7,636 nt of DNA from Gammaproteobacteria bacterium (lineage in GTDB: Bacteria > Pseudomonadota > Gammaproteobacteria > Pseudomonadales > Azotimanducaceae): NCBI GenBank assembly GCA_018667205.1, contig JABIVN010000310.1, forward strand, positions 1 to 7,636, in the 5' to 3' direction. Below, piece after piece: positions 1 through 7,307 of the stretch. The notes beneath the pieces were generated by a model. It made no database searches. It saw only the letters and a program-made list of their open reading frames with translations, and had not been told where the DNA came from. Both the position numbers and the translations under genes were made by a program. The first letter of the stretch is position 1. Every line of letters begins with the position of its first letter.

Positions 1-241
1 TCGGGTCGGCAGCATGTTTGGTTTCTTCTTCACTAACGAGACAAACGTGACACGCTTTTCACAGGTGATGGGCGCAGACAGCAACAGGTTTAATCTCTTT
101 TTCCACGCGATGTTGCGCCAGGGGGTTAACCTTGCGCCGTCCCCATTTGAATCCGGATTCGTTTCAGCAGCGCACGAAGACAAGGAAATCAACCACACAC
201 TGGACGCCGCACAAAATGCATTCAAGGAACTAAAAACATGA
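1..241 (+). CDS. hemL: Glutamate-1-semialdehyde 2,1-aminomutase, C-terminal end (partial)
   Basis: This is the 3' end of a gene that enters from the left. The frame is open from base 2 (R-V-G-S-M-F-G), so the ATG at 14 is internal and not the start. About 79 residues are visible of a protein that is usually near 427. HemL is a PLP enzyme that converts glutamate-1-semialdehyde to 5-aminolevulinate in the C5 route to heme and other tetrapyrroles. The visible part matches the family's C-terminal domain: a GSMFGFFFT strand (family G-GMFG-FFT), then RFNLFFHAMLRQGVNLAPSPFE (family FFHMMLDEGVYLAPSAFE), GFVSAAH, and a final INHTLDAA helix. The PLP lysine lies outside the window. The stop TGA at 239-241 overlaps the next gene's ATG as ATGA, so the two are probably translationally coupled. 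Confidence 0.93.
   Translation, partial: RVGSMFGFFFTNETNVTRFSQVMGADSNRFNLFFHAMLRQGVNLAPSPFESGFVSAAHEDKEINHTLDAAQNAFKELKT
224..241 (+). promoter_or_regulatory. Ribosome binding site and ATGA stop/start overlap, hemL to kinase
   Basis: AAGGAA (224-229) sits 8 bases before the ATG at 238. The hemL stop TGA (239-241) shares two bases with that ATG. This fixes the kinase start and suggests coupled translation of the two genes. Confidence 0.75.
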
Positions 242-1224
242 AACAGTACGACGTCTATGGCATCGGAAACGCTTTGGTTGACACAGAGTATAGGGTATAC
301 GACGCCTTACTCGACCAAGCGCAACTGCCCAAAGGCTCCATGAGTCTGATAGAAGCCGATGACAGGATAAAACTGATTAGACTGCTTGAGGAAGAGCACA
401 TTGCCGTTGAAAAGTCAGGCGGAGGGTCTGCAGCAAATACTATGGTCGCAGTCTCCCAGCTTGGCAGCAAGGCTTTTTATAGCTGCAAAGTCGCTGCCGA
501 TTCTACCGGGGACTTTTTTGTCAAAGACCTCTCCCAAGCAAGGGTTGATACCAATCTGAGCGATAACCGTGAGCAGGGCACCACCGGTGAGTGCATCTCC
601 ATGGTCACCCCGGACGCAGAGCGAACAATGGCCACCTGCCTAGGCATTACGAACTTCCTCTCCCGCGATGACCTGAATCCGGAAGCGCTTAGAAACTCAT
701 CTTATCTGTACATCGAAGGTTACCTGGTGAGTTCCACGACAGGATTCCAGGCAGCTCTTGAGGCACAGAATTTAGCTCGCACCTCAGCCGTCCCCATTTC
801 ACTAACCCTTTCGGACTCGGCGATGATCGAGCACTTCAAGGCCAACTACGATCAACTGATAAGCCGTGGCGTTGACCTCTTATTTTGCAATCACGACGAA
901 GCCCGGTTGTTAACCGGTGCAGAATCTGTAAAAGACTGCATCGCAGCGTTAAAAGACATATGCAAAACCTTCGTGATGACCTGCGGCAAGGACGGTTCGG
1001 TGGCCTTTGATGGTCAGGACCTTTCGACCGCAGCCGCTATTCCTACCACAGCTGTGGATACGACCGGTGCAGGTGATGTTTTTGCCGGGGTCTTTCTGCA
1101 TTGCCTCTGTAAGGGCCTTGGGTTTAGTGAAGCTAACGAATTAGCGAGTAAGTTCGCGTCAAAACTGGTTTCACGCTTCGGCTCACGACTTACCCAGGAA
1201 GAAGTAGACGCACTGCTAAAATAG
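238..1224 (+). CDS. PfkB-family carbohydrate/nucleoside kinase, probable adenosine kinase
   Basis: This is a complete 328-residue ribokinase-fold kinase. Signatures in order are an N-terminal GIGNALVD (8-15), a substrate-side glycine motif GGGSAANTM (61-69), an N-x-x-E metal/phosphate motif in FCNHDEA (N218, E221), and the C-terminal PfkB signature DTTGAGD (274-280), where D280 is the expected catalytic base and GAG forms the anion hole. Length and motifs fit the bacterial adenosine kinase-like branch of PfkB, which would phosphorylate adenosine to AMP in purine salvage. Another sugar or nucleoside substrate is possible, so specificity is an inference. The start is supported by AAGGAA at 224-229, 8 bases before the ATG, and by the ATGA overlap with hemL. 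The 3' end overlaps the convergent polB gene by 9 bases. Confidence 0.85.
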   Translation: MKQYDVYGIGNALVDTEYRVYDALLDQAQLPKGSMSLIEADDRIKLIRLLEEEHIAVEKSGGGSAANTMVAVSQLGSKAFYSCKVAADSTGDFFVKDLSQARVDTNLSDNREQGTTGECISMVTPDAERTMATCLGITNFLSRDDLNPEALRNSSYLYIEGYLVSSTTGFQAALEAQNLARTSAVPISLTLSDSAMIEHFKANYDQLISRGVDLLFCNHDEARLLTGAESVKDCIAALKDICKTFVMTCGKDGSVAFDGQDLSTAAAIPTTAVDTTGAGDVFAGVFLHCLCKGLGFSEANELASKFASKLVSRFGSRLTQEEVDALLK

Positions 1225-1230
1225 GCCTAT
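1216..1230. other. Convergent stop-region overlap with a 10-base palindrome
   Basis: The kinase stop TAG (1222-1224) and the polB stop (TAG on the - strand, 1218-1216) face each other with a 9-base overlap (1216-1224). ATAGGCCTAT (1221-1230) is a perfect palindrome. No T-tract follows on either strand, so I see no intrinsic terminator here. Confidence 0.9.
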
Positions 1231-3600
1231 CTGCTTATCCATGAGTCGTGCCAGCGAACTCCCATTAAGACCAAGGATCGCGTCAGCGATCGGCGCAAGT
1301 TGTCGGTCCATATAGAAATCATAGTCGATCGCTGAGTTAACATAAGGTAGGGGTTCAGGGCCATTCAGCGTCATCTGGTATTCGATCCATCCGCCATTCG
1401 CATAGGTTGGTTTTAAGCCCCGTTTAAGCCTCTCGGTCTCTGCAAGCCTTGCTGCCCGAACGTGCGGTGGCACATTTTTTGTGTAATCGTTGAGCTTTCG
1501 TCGCAGCCTTCTTCGTAGTGAGAGTTTATCGTCCAGCTCACCTTTCAGGAGTCGCACAGCCGTATCGCTGATGTAATTCAAATGGGGCTCGTCCATAAAC
1601 ACCCGACGGTACAACTCTACCTGAAATTCCCGCGCCAGCGGTGACCAATCACTTCGAACGCTCTCAAGCCCCTTGAAAACAAGCTGGGGTTTCCCGACCC
1701 GGTCCCTCACCAGTCCCGCGTAACGTTTTTTACTGCCTTTTTCGGAGCCCCTGATCGTTGGCATAAAAAACTTTTCAAAATGCGTCTCGAACTCAACCTC
1801 CAGGTAGCTGGGAATACCATACCGGTTCATGAGTTCGCTCGCCCACCAATCGTTTAGATAATCTGCAAGCAGCGAGCCTGCGGCTTTAACCTCACCTTCG
1901 GCCTGATCCAGTAAGACGAATACCGAATCAGTATCGCCATAAATAACCGGGTAACCCTTGTCCTCTATCAAATTCCTGGTTTTCTGAAGAATTTCGTGTC
2001 CCCGCATGGTAATCGAACTCGCTAACCTTGGATCGAAGAACCGACAACCCGGCGTACCTAAAACGCCATAGAACGAGTTCATAATAATTTTGATCGCCTG
2101 GGACCCAGCTGCATCACTGTTTTTCTTTGCCTCGTCACGAGCCCTCCACAGCGCCTTAATGATGCCTGGAAGAATGTGATGGTGCCTCGAAAAGCTAGCC
2201 TCAAGAAACCCCGGTATGCGATCCCCACCGACTTTAATCATGGCAAGTGGATCGACATGAAATGTTCGAATGATACTGGGATACAAACTCTTGAAGTCGA
2301 GCACGATGACATCACGATACAAACCGGGCAACGAATCAAGCACATAGCCACCAGGACTATGGACGACGGTCTTTTCATCGACTACCGGTGCGACAAAACC
2401 CGCGCGGTGGAGTTTCGGCAAATAAAGAAAATCAAAAGCGGCAACTGACCCACCCAGTCGATCCATTTCTAACCCAGTCAGGCACGATCGCCTTATCGCG
2501 AAATCGATAAGACCTGCGTGCTTGAAAATATCTAACACGAGTGTGCAGTCTTCAAGGTTATATCGGGCCAGGCTCTCCTGATCAGTGCGATGCATGTCTT
2601 CAATCTCAGCAGCCCGTGAATCGACATCGTGCACTAATTTTCCTCTACCGAGCAGTTTCCGGGAAACATTCTCAAGTGAGAAACTTTCGAAACTGTAAGT
2701 CGCTGTTTTAAGGAGTTCTATTCCATCGAGGACCACTCGGCCAGGAACAACCGCATAAAACCTCTGCTGGCCTTGATCCAAAAACCGCCAGCTGACCGGG
2801 GACATGCCTCGACCAATATTGAATTTCAATCCTAGCGCATCGGCACGTTTCTGGAGAAACCTTAGATCAAACCCAACGACGCTCCAGCCAATAATTACGT
2901 CTGGATCCAGCGCTGCGAACCAAACCATAAACCTTTGGAGTAATGTCGCCTCGTCCTCAATAAATTCAAGGTAAGGGAGTGACGATGGTCGCAACTTGCC
3001 CACCATGAAAACCTTACTGACGTCATCACTATCAACCGCAATACTAAGAATAGTGCCGTTCGTAATAGAAGTTTCTATATCCAGCGAACAGACCGACAGG
3101 CTGGGCTCAAACGAAGCACCCCGAATCTTGGGGTTCACAGCAGACAAGTAATCTTCCGCAACATTGAAATCCCCAGAGACTTCCAACGTCCCCTGCACGA
3201 AGCGTTCCATCAGGTACCTATCCGTCGGCCGGATATCTGCCTCGTAGGTTGGGATATGATTATTTTGCAACAGCCCTCTTGCCAACCCCAAGGCACGCTG
3301 GTTTCTAAAATAGCAAGCAATTACTGGCTCGTCCGTCTCGCTGAAACAGCGAAGTGCTACCGATGCACTTCGCCACTTGAGTTCTGGCGCAAGGACCGTT
3401 TCGGCCCTCGAAATACTGGACGCCGGGATAAAAAACACCGATTCCTGTCCAGTGAATTCAAGTCTTGCGGGTCCCTGCCGGGTTGCTAACCAATAGACGA
3501 GTGATTGCCCACTAACGGTGTCATACCATTGTCTGGAAAGTATTAGTCCGTGGAGTGTTGCGTGCTCACTTTTCAAGTTCTGCTCGAAAATAGCGCTCAC
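1216..3600 (-). CDS. polB: DNA polymerase II (family B)
   Basis: This is a complete Pol II, a repair and translesion polymerase with a 3'-5' proofreading exonuclease. Residues are numbered from the most upstream in-frame GTG (3606, 796 residues; E. coli has 783). Exonuclease motifs: Exo I DIE (D176, E178), Exo II GWSVVGFD (catalytic D247, but S242 where Asn is usual), Exo III YNLED (Y349, D353). Polymerase motifs: A DFKSLYPS (437-444), B K506 to YG (513-514), C YGDTDS (556-561), then KKRYAGL (626-632). The C-terminus ends in QIGLF, matching the beta-clamp-binding QLGLF tail of E. coli Pol II. The start is ambiguous: three consecutive GTG codons (3606, 3603, 3600) and a TTG at 3576. AGG lies 8 bases before the GTG at 3600, which is chosen here (794 residues). 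All choices overlap the 3' end of hmuV. Confidence 0.95.
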   Translation of the reverse strand: MSAIFEQNLKSEHATLHGLILSRQWYDTVSGQSLVYWLATRQGPARLEFTGQESVFFIPASSISRAETVLAPELKWRSASVALRCFSETDEPVIACYFRNQRALGLARGLLQNNHIPTYEADIRPTDRYLMERFVQGTLEVSGDFNVAEDYLSAVNPKIRGASFEPSLSVCSLDIETSITNGTILSIAVDSDDVSKVFMVGKLRPSSLPYLEFIEDEATLLQRFMVWFAALDPDVIIGWSVVGFDLRFLQKRADALGLKFNIGRGMSPVSWRFLDQGQQRFYAVVPGRVVLDGIELLKTATYSFESFSLENVSRKLLGRGKLVHDVDSRAAEIEDMHRTDQESLARYNLEDCTLVLDIFKHAGLIDFAIRRSCLTGLEMDRLGGSVAAFDFLYLPKLHRAGFVAPVVDEKTVVHSPGGYVLDSLPGLYRDVIVLDFKSLYPSIIRTFHVDPLAMIKVGGDRIPGFLEASFSRHHHILPGIIKALWRARDEAKKNSDAAGSQAIKIIMNSFYGVLGTPGCRFFDPRLASSITMRGHEILQKTRNLIEDKGYPVIYGDTDSVFVLLDQAEGEVKAAGSLLADYLNDWWASELMNRYGIPSYLEVEFETHFEKFFMPTIRGSEKGSKKRYAGLVRDRVGKPQLVFKGLESVRSDWSPLAREFQVELYRRVFMDEPHLNYISDTAVRLLKGELDDKLSLRRRLRRKLNDYTKNVPPHVRAARLAETERLKRGLKPTYANGGWIEYQMTLNGPEPLPYVNSAIDYDFYMDRQLAPIADAILGLNGSSLARLMDKQIGLF

Positions 3601-4330
3601 CACCACGGCCTAACTGGTTGATGACAGTATCAAAAGTGCGTTCCAGATTTTCAATCTTAAGCGCCTCTGCAACCGACCCTTTTGCGACCACCTTGCCGTG
3701 CGACATCAGGACAATGTCATCCGCCAACTCAGCTGCAAGATTAATGTCATGCATCACGACTAACTGACCCAGCCCCTGCGATGATAATTTCCTCAAGGTT
3801 GAAGCGATCTTTGACTGGTGTCGCAGATCAAGCGCCGTCATGGGCTCATCGAGCAAGAGAAAAGCCTCAGAGCCGCGACCCCACACCTGCGCAAATACGC
3901 GGCAAAGCTGAACCAATTGCTGCTCACCTCCGGACATGGTGAGATAGGATTGATCAGCCGCCACACCGAACATGCTGAGTAACTCCTGCGTCACTTCATC
4001 AAAACCTTCGCTTTGACCAAACGGCATTCTTCCCATTGCGATAACTTCTCTGGCGGTAAACGGAAATTCCAGCGAATTCCTTTGCGTCAAGACCCCAAGT
4101 ATTTTCGCTCGAGCCTGCAGCGATATCTTTTGCGGATTGTAACCGGCAACCAGAACTTCTCCGTCAGTAGGCTTCAGGTAGCCACTCAGGATTTTCAAGA
4201 GGGTTGATTTACCAGCGCCATTCGGGCCAAGCAGCACGGTGATCTTCCCGCCCTGGACCTCAAGATTTATGTCACTAAGGATCGCCCGGTTTCTTAGGAT
4301 AAACGAGGTATTGCGCGCAGAAAGGTTCAC
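3566..4330 (-). CDS. hmuV: Heme ABC transporter ATP-binding protein
   Basis: This 254-residue ABC ATPase would power heme (iron-chelate) import across the inner membrane together with HmuU. It has Walker A GPNGAGKST (35-43), Q-loop Q83, signature MSGGE (132-136), Walker B FLLLDEP (157-163, catalytic E162), a D-loop in TALDLRHQ, and switch H194. The stretch VFAQVW...FLLLDEPMTALDLRHQ is typical of HmuV and separates it from generic FecE or BtuD ATPases, although a siderophore or cobalamin role cannot be fully excluded. The signature has Met where Leu is usual, and QQL where QQR is common after SGGE. The start is GTG at 4330, overlapping the HmuU stop as GTGA, so it is very probably translationally coupled. 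Its 3' end overlaps polB. Confidence 0.9.
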   Translation of the reverse strand: MNLSARNTSFILRNRAILSDINLEVQGGKITVLLGPNGAGKSTLLKILSGYLKPTDGEVLVAGYNPQKISLQARAKILGVLTQRNSLEFPFTAREVIAMGRMPFGQSEGFDEVTQELLSMFGVAADQSYLTMSGGEQQLVQLCRVFAQVWGRGSEAFLLLDEPMTALDLRHQSKIASTLRKLSSQGLGQLVVMHDINLAAELADDIVLMSHGKVVAKGSVAEALKIENLERTFDTVINQLGRGGERYFRAELEK

Positions 4331-5307
4331 ACCGCTAGCCTTCCCTTTTGCTCAATCATAATGAGATATATAAAAAAAGGACCGCCAACCAGAGCCGTCA
4401 AGATACCCACAGGGAGCTCCGTTGGCGCAAACATCGTTCTGCTTATCACATCGGCAACCAGCAGCAGCATTCCCCCCAACAGAGCAGATGCTGGAACCAC
4501 CGTCCGGTGATTGGAGCCCAGCGTCATTCTAATTAGATGTGGTACGACCAAACCAAGAAATGCGATGATCCCCGTCAGCGCTACACCAATACCAACTGCG
4601 ACTGCACACAAAGATACTATCCTAACCCTGAGCTTTTGGTGCGATACACCAAGATGTTCTGCCTCTTCATCGCCCAAGGTAATCACATTCAGGTTTCTTG
4701 ATTCGAGAAAGATCAGGAACACGACAACAGGAATGGCAAGCGCCAGCAGCACCGAAATCCAGGTCGCCCCGTTTAGACTGCCCAACGCCCAGAAGGATAT
4801 AGAACGCAGCTGCATGTCCGTTGAGAGGTATGACAACATTCCCACTCCAGACAGCGCTATTGCATTGATCGCGATCCCTGCCAACAGCATTGTCGACAAC
4901 CCGCCACCGCGCCCCCCGACAACAAGGACTATCCAGGTGGTAAGAAGCCCCCCGACGAAAGCGCTACCGGTCATGCCTATCATAGACAGGCCCTGACTAC
5001 CGTCCAGCACCACATAGATCGCAGCAAATAACGCAGCACCCGCGGACACCCCGATTAGCGCTGGATCAGCCAGTGGATTACGAAACATTCCTTGAATCGC
5101 CGCGCCGGATGCCGACACGCCTGCTCCTACTAACAGCGCCAAGAGCGTTCTGGGGAGTCTAATATCAAGCACAATCGTGCTCAGCCGCGGATCGTCATTG
5201 TGGCTAAGCAAACGAAACAAATCCTTGAGGCTAATGTCCGCACTGCCGAACAAAAGAGATGCAACGGCAAGAACACACACCGCAAGCGCAAGCGCAGCTA
5301 TCTTCAT
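4327..5307 (-). CDS. hmuU: Heme ABC transporter permease (FecCD/BtuC family)
   Basis: This polytopic inner-membrane permease is the partner of HmuV. From the ATG at 5307 it has 326 residues; an upstream in-frame GTG at 5331 gives 334. Family hallmarks (334 numbering) are [14 protein letters not shown] leading to [19 protein letters not shown] (about 59-94), the cytoplasmic ATPase-contact segment [12 protein letters not shown] (219-230), [11 protein letters not shown] (258-268), and [16 protein letters not shown] (305-320). Hydrophobic stretches fit the family's roughly ten membrane helices, the first beginning right after MKIAAL. I prefer ATG 5307 because it overlaps the sfsA stop as ATGA. 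The GTG at 5331 has a better-placed purine tract (AAGGGG, 8 bases upstream), so the longer form stays possible. No heme-binding HmuT or TonB-dependent receptor lies in the window. Confidence 0.9.
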   Translation of the reverse strand: MKIAALALAVCVLAVASLLFGSADISLKDLFRLLSHNDDPRLSTIVLDIRLPRTLLALLVGAGVSASGAAIQGMFRNPLADPALIGVSAGAALFAAIYVVLDGSQGLSMIGMTGSAFVGGLLTTWIVLVVGGRGGGLSTMLLAGIAINAIALSGVGMLSYLSTDMQLRSISFWALGSLNGATWISVLLALAIPVVVFLIFLESRNLNVITLGDEEAEHLGVSHQKLRVRIVSLCAVAVGIGVALTGIIAFLGLVVPHLIRMTLGSNHRTVVPASALLGGMLLLVADVISRTMFAPTELPVGILTALVGGPFFIYLIMIEQKGRLAV

Positions 5308-6011
5308 ATAATGACCGGGAGATCTCTCCACAACCGAAACCCCTTATTCGACCTTCTAACTTTATAAGCTAACACTTCAACCCCACTACTCATCGCTTCT
5401 CGAAGCAGCTTACCGTATTCACAGTCAATATGGTCGGCGGGCCTGACTTCCTGAATACCCGTATGCTGGACACAAAAAAACAAAACTGATCTCGCACCTG
5501 AATGCGACATTCTAATCAGCTCTCGTAAGTGCTTGGCTCCTCTTTCACTGACTGCATCTGGAAAATATCCAACACCACGTGATGGTGGATCCTCAAGCAA
5601 TGTCACACTTTTAACCTCGACGTAGCAGTCTTGCCTTTGACGATGCTGCAGTAAGAGATCGATTCGACTGTTTTCATCCCCATACCTCACCTCAGAACGA
5701 ATCACCTCGTAACCCATTAACTGCTCTACCAGACCATTCCGGATCGCAGATTGAACCAGTTGATTCGCCTTCCCGGCATTAATCCCTATATGGTGACCAC
5801 GCGATGTCGTTAGGTATTCCCAGGTATAACAGTATTTTCTCTTTGGGTTATCTGAATAAGACAGCCAGACATCGGCGTTCTCTTCCGCACAGTTCTTCAT
5901 TGAACCGGTGTTGGGACAATGGACGGTTATGATCTCACCATTGTCCAGCCTCACGTCTGCCAGAAAACGTTTATACCTTTTAAGTAACCGAGCATGCACC
6001 AAGTGTTTCAT
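5304..6011 (-). CDS. sfsA: SfsA family protein (sugar fermentation stimulation protein homologue)
   Basis: The protein has 235 residues, close to the 234 of E. coli SfsA. Family signatures are VHCPNTGSM (30-38), SRIDLLL (116-121 plus L), a D-x-E-x-K-like pair formed by D118 and EVK (E132, K134), [16 protein letters not shown] (150-165), and a C-terminal LPV-I ending as in E. coli. SfsA proteins are described as DNA-binding, with a PD-(D/E)XK nuclease-like fold. The name comes from maltose-related phenotypes in E. coli, and the real activity is not settled. The start ATG (6011) lies in the last unit of a 14-base repeat that also supplies AGGA at a 6-base spacing. The stop overlaps the hmuU start as ATGA. 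Confidence 0.93.
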   Translation of the reverse strand: MKHLVHARLLKRYKRFLADVRLDNGEIITVHCPNTGSMKNCAEENADVWLSYSDNPKRKYCYTWEYLTTSRGHHIGINAGKANQLVQSAIRNGLVEQLMGYEVIRSEVRYGDENSRIDLLLQHRQRQDCYVEVKSVTLLEDPPSRGVGYFPDAVSERGAKHLRELIRMSHSGARSVLFFCVQHTGIQEVRPADHIDCEYGKLLREAMSSGVEVLAYKVRRSNKGFRLWRDLPVII

Positions 6012-6098
6012 CCCGAGTCCTTCATCCCGAGTCCTTCATCCCGAGTCCTTCGTCCCGAGTCCTTCATCCCGAGTCCTTCATCCCGAACCCTTCATCCC
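6008..6098 (-). repeat. 14-base tandem array of translation-start cassettes between aminotransferase and sfsA
   Basis: Read on the - strand, six full units and one half unit follow each other without gaps. The consensus is AGGACTCGGGATGA: a Shine-Dalgarno-like AGGA, a 6-base spacer, then ATGA. The half unit GGGATGA (6098-6092) contains the aminotransferase stop. The next unit (6091-6078) is a variant with AGGGTTC. The unit at 6063-6050 has ACGA in place of ATGA; the other four are identical. The last unit (6021-6008) carries the sfsA ribosome binding site and start. The in-frame distance from one ATG to the next unit's TGA is 15 bases, so an ATG normally opens M-K-D-S-G (M-K-G-S-G from the first) and stops on the following ATGA. 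The array arose most simply by slippage at an ancestral stop/start junction. Any effect on sfsA expression is inference. Confidence 0.95.
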
Positions 6099-7267
6099 AA
6101 TAATTTCCCAATACGATAAACAGCCTCCTTAAGCTGCGATAAGTTCCGTGCATAGCTAATGCGAATAGATCTATCGGCATTGTGAAAACCAAAGTCTGTG
6201 CCTGGTGTCACTGCAACGAAATGATTTTCAAGTAAAAGGTGACAGAATTGTTCCGCGTCCGGCGCTTCGTCTGGTAGACCTGCGTAGACATAAAACGCGC
6301 CCGCTGGCATTAGCGGAATCTCGAACCCAAGCTCCCTTAATGCCGGCACAAGATAGTCCCTGCGCACTGCAAACTCTGCTTTTTGAGCCTCCATTGTCGC
6401 AATCGACTCAGGATCAAATGCCGAAAGTGCAGCTTCCTGCGCTATGGACGAAGGACAAATAAAGAGGTTCTGAGCGAGCTTTTCAAGATCCATGGCGATC
6501 GCTTCGGGTACAACTACCCAGCCAAGGCGCCACCCAGTCATCCCGAAATACTTAGAAAAGCTGTTTATAACGATCGCCTCGGGCACCTGCACCAGAGCTG
6601 ATCCAATGGCCTCGTTTTCGTAGACCAATCCCTGATAGATTTCATCCACGATCATAATGCCATCTTTATCGCGCACGACTTCACCGAGCTGCCTGACCAC
6701 TTTTTGACCCAAGATTGAGCCTGTAGGGTTAGACGGTGATGCGACCAAAACCCCGCGAGTGGCAGGGGTCCAATATTCCTCTACCAGTGAAGGAGTCAGC
6801 TGATAATTCTGGGTAGCGTCTACGGGCACCAATATCCCCTCAGCATTAAAGCTAGAGAGAAAATGACGGTTACACGGGTAGCCCGGGTCAGGCATTAACA
6901 GGTTTTCGCCAGGATCCAGCAGCAAGGCACTCAGCATCAGTAAACCGCCCGATGCACCTGCCGTAACAAATATCCGCTCTGCGGGCACATCAATGCCGAG
7001 ACTACACTGATAGAACTCTGAAATAGTCTGCCTCAGTTCAGGCGTACCTCTGGCGTCCGTATACTTGGTTTTACCCTCTAAAATAGCTCGTACACCGGCC
7101 GCAACGATCGGAGGCGGAGTATCAAAGTCCGGTTCTCCTACCTCAAGGTGAATCACGTCATGGCCAAGTGACGCGAGTTCGTTGGCGCGCGCGAGCAATT
7201 CCATCACCCGAAATGGCGCTATTTTGCTAAGTCTTTTTGCTACTTTCAAACCCTGTCCAGAAAACAT
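6092..7267 (-). CDS. Class I/II PLP-dependent aminotransferase
   Basis: This 391-residue fold-type I aminotransferase of the AspAT/AlaA-like branch transfers an amino group between an amino acid and a 2-oxo acid. Motifs, numbered from the ATG at 7267: GEPDFDTP near 44-51, KYTDARGTPELR near 68-79, SPSNPTG (177-183, with PLP-contacting N180), DEIY (D208, Y211), the Schiff-base lysine in NSFSK (K239), GWRLGW (R247), and the substrate-carboxylate arginine in RISYA (R369). The exact substrate (aspartate, alanine or another amino acid) cannot be read from the sequence. The ATG at 7267 is preferred over an adjacent TTG at 7270, and neither has a clear ribosome binding site. The stop TGA (6094-6092) lies in the first half unit of the 14-base array. 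It is probably the first gene of the leftward operon. Confidence 0.93.
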   Translation of the reverse strand: MFSGQGLKVAKRLSKIAPFRVMELLARANELASLGHDVIHLEVGEPDFDTPPPIVAAGVRAILEGKTKYTDARGTPELRQTISEFYQCSLGIDVPAERIFVTAGASGGLLMLSALLLDPGENLLMPDPGYPCNRHFLSSFNAEGILVPVDATQNYQLTPSLVEEYWTPATRGVLVASPSNPTGSILGQKVVRQLGEVVRDKDGIMIVDEIYQGLVYENEAIGSALVQVPEAIVINSFSKYFGMTGWRLGWVVVPEAIAMDLEKLAQNLFICPSSIAQEAALSAFDPESIATMEAQKAEFAVRRDYLVPALRELGFEIPLMPAGAFYVYAGLPDEAPDAEQFCHLLLENHFVAVTPGTDFGFHNADRSIRISYARNLSQLKEAVYRIGKLLG

Positions 7268-7277
7268 CAAGAAGCGA

Positions 7278-7307
7278 ATATTACCCTAAAAAAACAAGGG
7301 TTAGGGT
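7278..7307 (-). promoter_or_regulatory. Possible promoter and operator of the aminotransferase operon
   Basis: On the - strand, TAATAT (7283-7278) resembles a -10 box and ends only 10 bases before the ATG at 7267. No good -35 box is present at 16-18 bases. A 7-base perfect inverted repeat, ACCCTAA (7283-7289) and TTAGGGT (7301-7307), with an 11-base loop, covers the region from the -10 towards the -35. It could be an operator for an activator or repressor. If this promoter is real, the mRNA would be leaderless or nearly so, which would fit the lack of a ribosome binding site. Confidence 0.3.

Noticed and set aside
1219..1232. Bidirectional intrinsic terminator at the ATAGGCCTAT palindrome
   Set aside because: The stem would be only about 3 to 4 base pairs after allowing for a loop, and no T-tract follows on either strand.
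2176..2448. A 90-codon + strand open frame opposite polB
   Set aside because: It is antisense to conserved Pol II residues from the exonuclease/polymerase boundary region through motif A, and has no recognisable domain.
3611..3629. Inverted TAACTG...CAGTA element close to the polB start, resembling an SOS (LexA) box
   Set aside because: The CTG-to-CAG gap is 8 bases, where the gammaproteobacterial LexA box needs 10 between CTG and CAG. It also lies inside the hmuV coding region.
4511..4996. A 161-codon + strand open frame opposite hmuU
   Set aside because: It is wholly antisense to a well-supported membrane protein, has no family resemblance, and is a composition shadow.
5308..5345. Fur-type iron box before hmuU
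   Set aside because: No match to a GATAAT-type inverted hexamer was seen. Only a short GGAGA/TCTCC pair is present, within the sfsA coding region.
6008..6098. CRISPR array or REP/BIME element at the 14-base repeats
   Set aside because: There are no spacers, the unit is too short, and it has no internal dyad symmetry.
5908..6132. A + strand open frame containing repeated P-S-S-R-V-L-H type residues
   Set aside because: The repetitive residues are only the wrong-strand translation of the 14-base array. The rest is antisense to sfsA and the aminotransferase.
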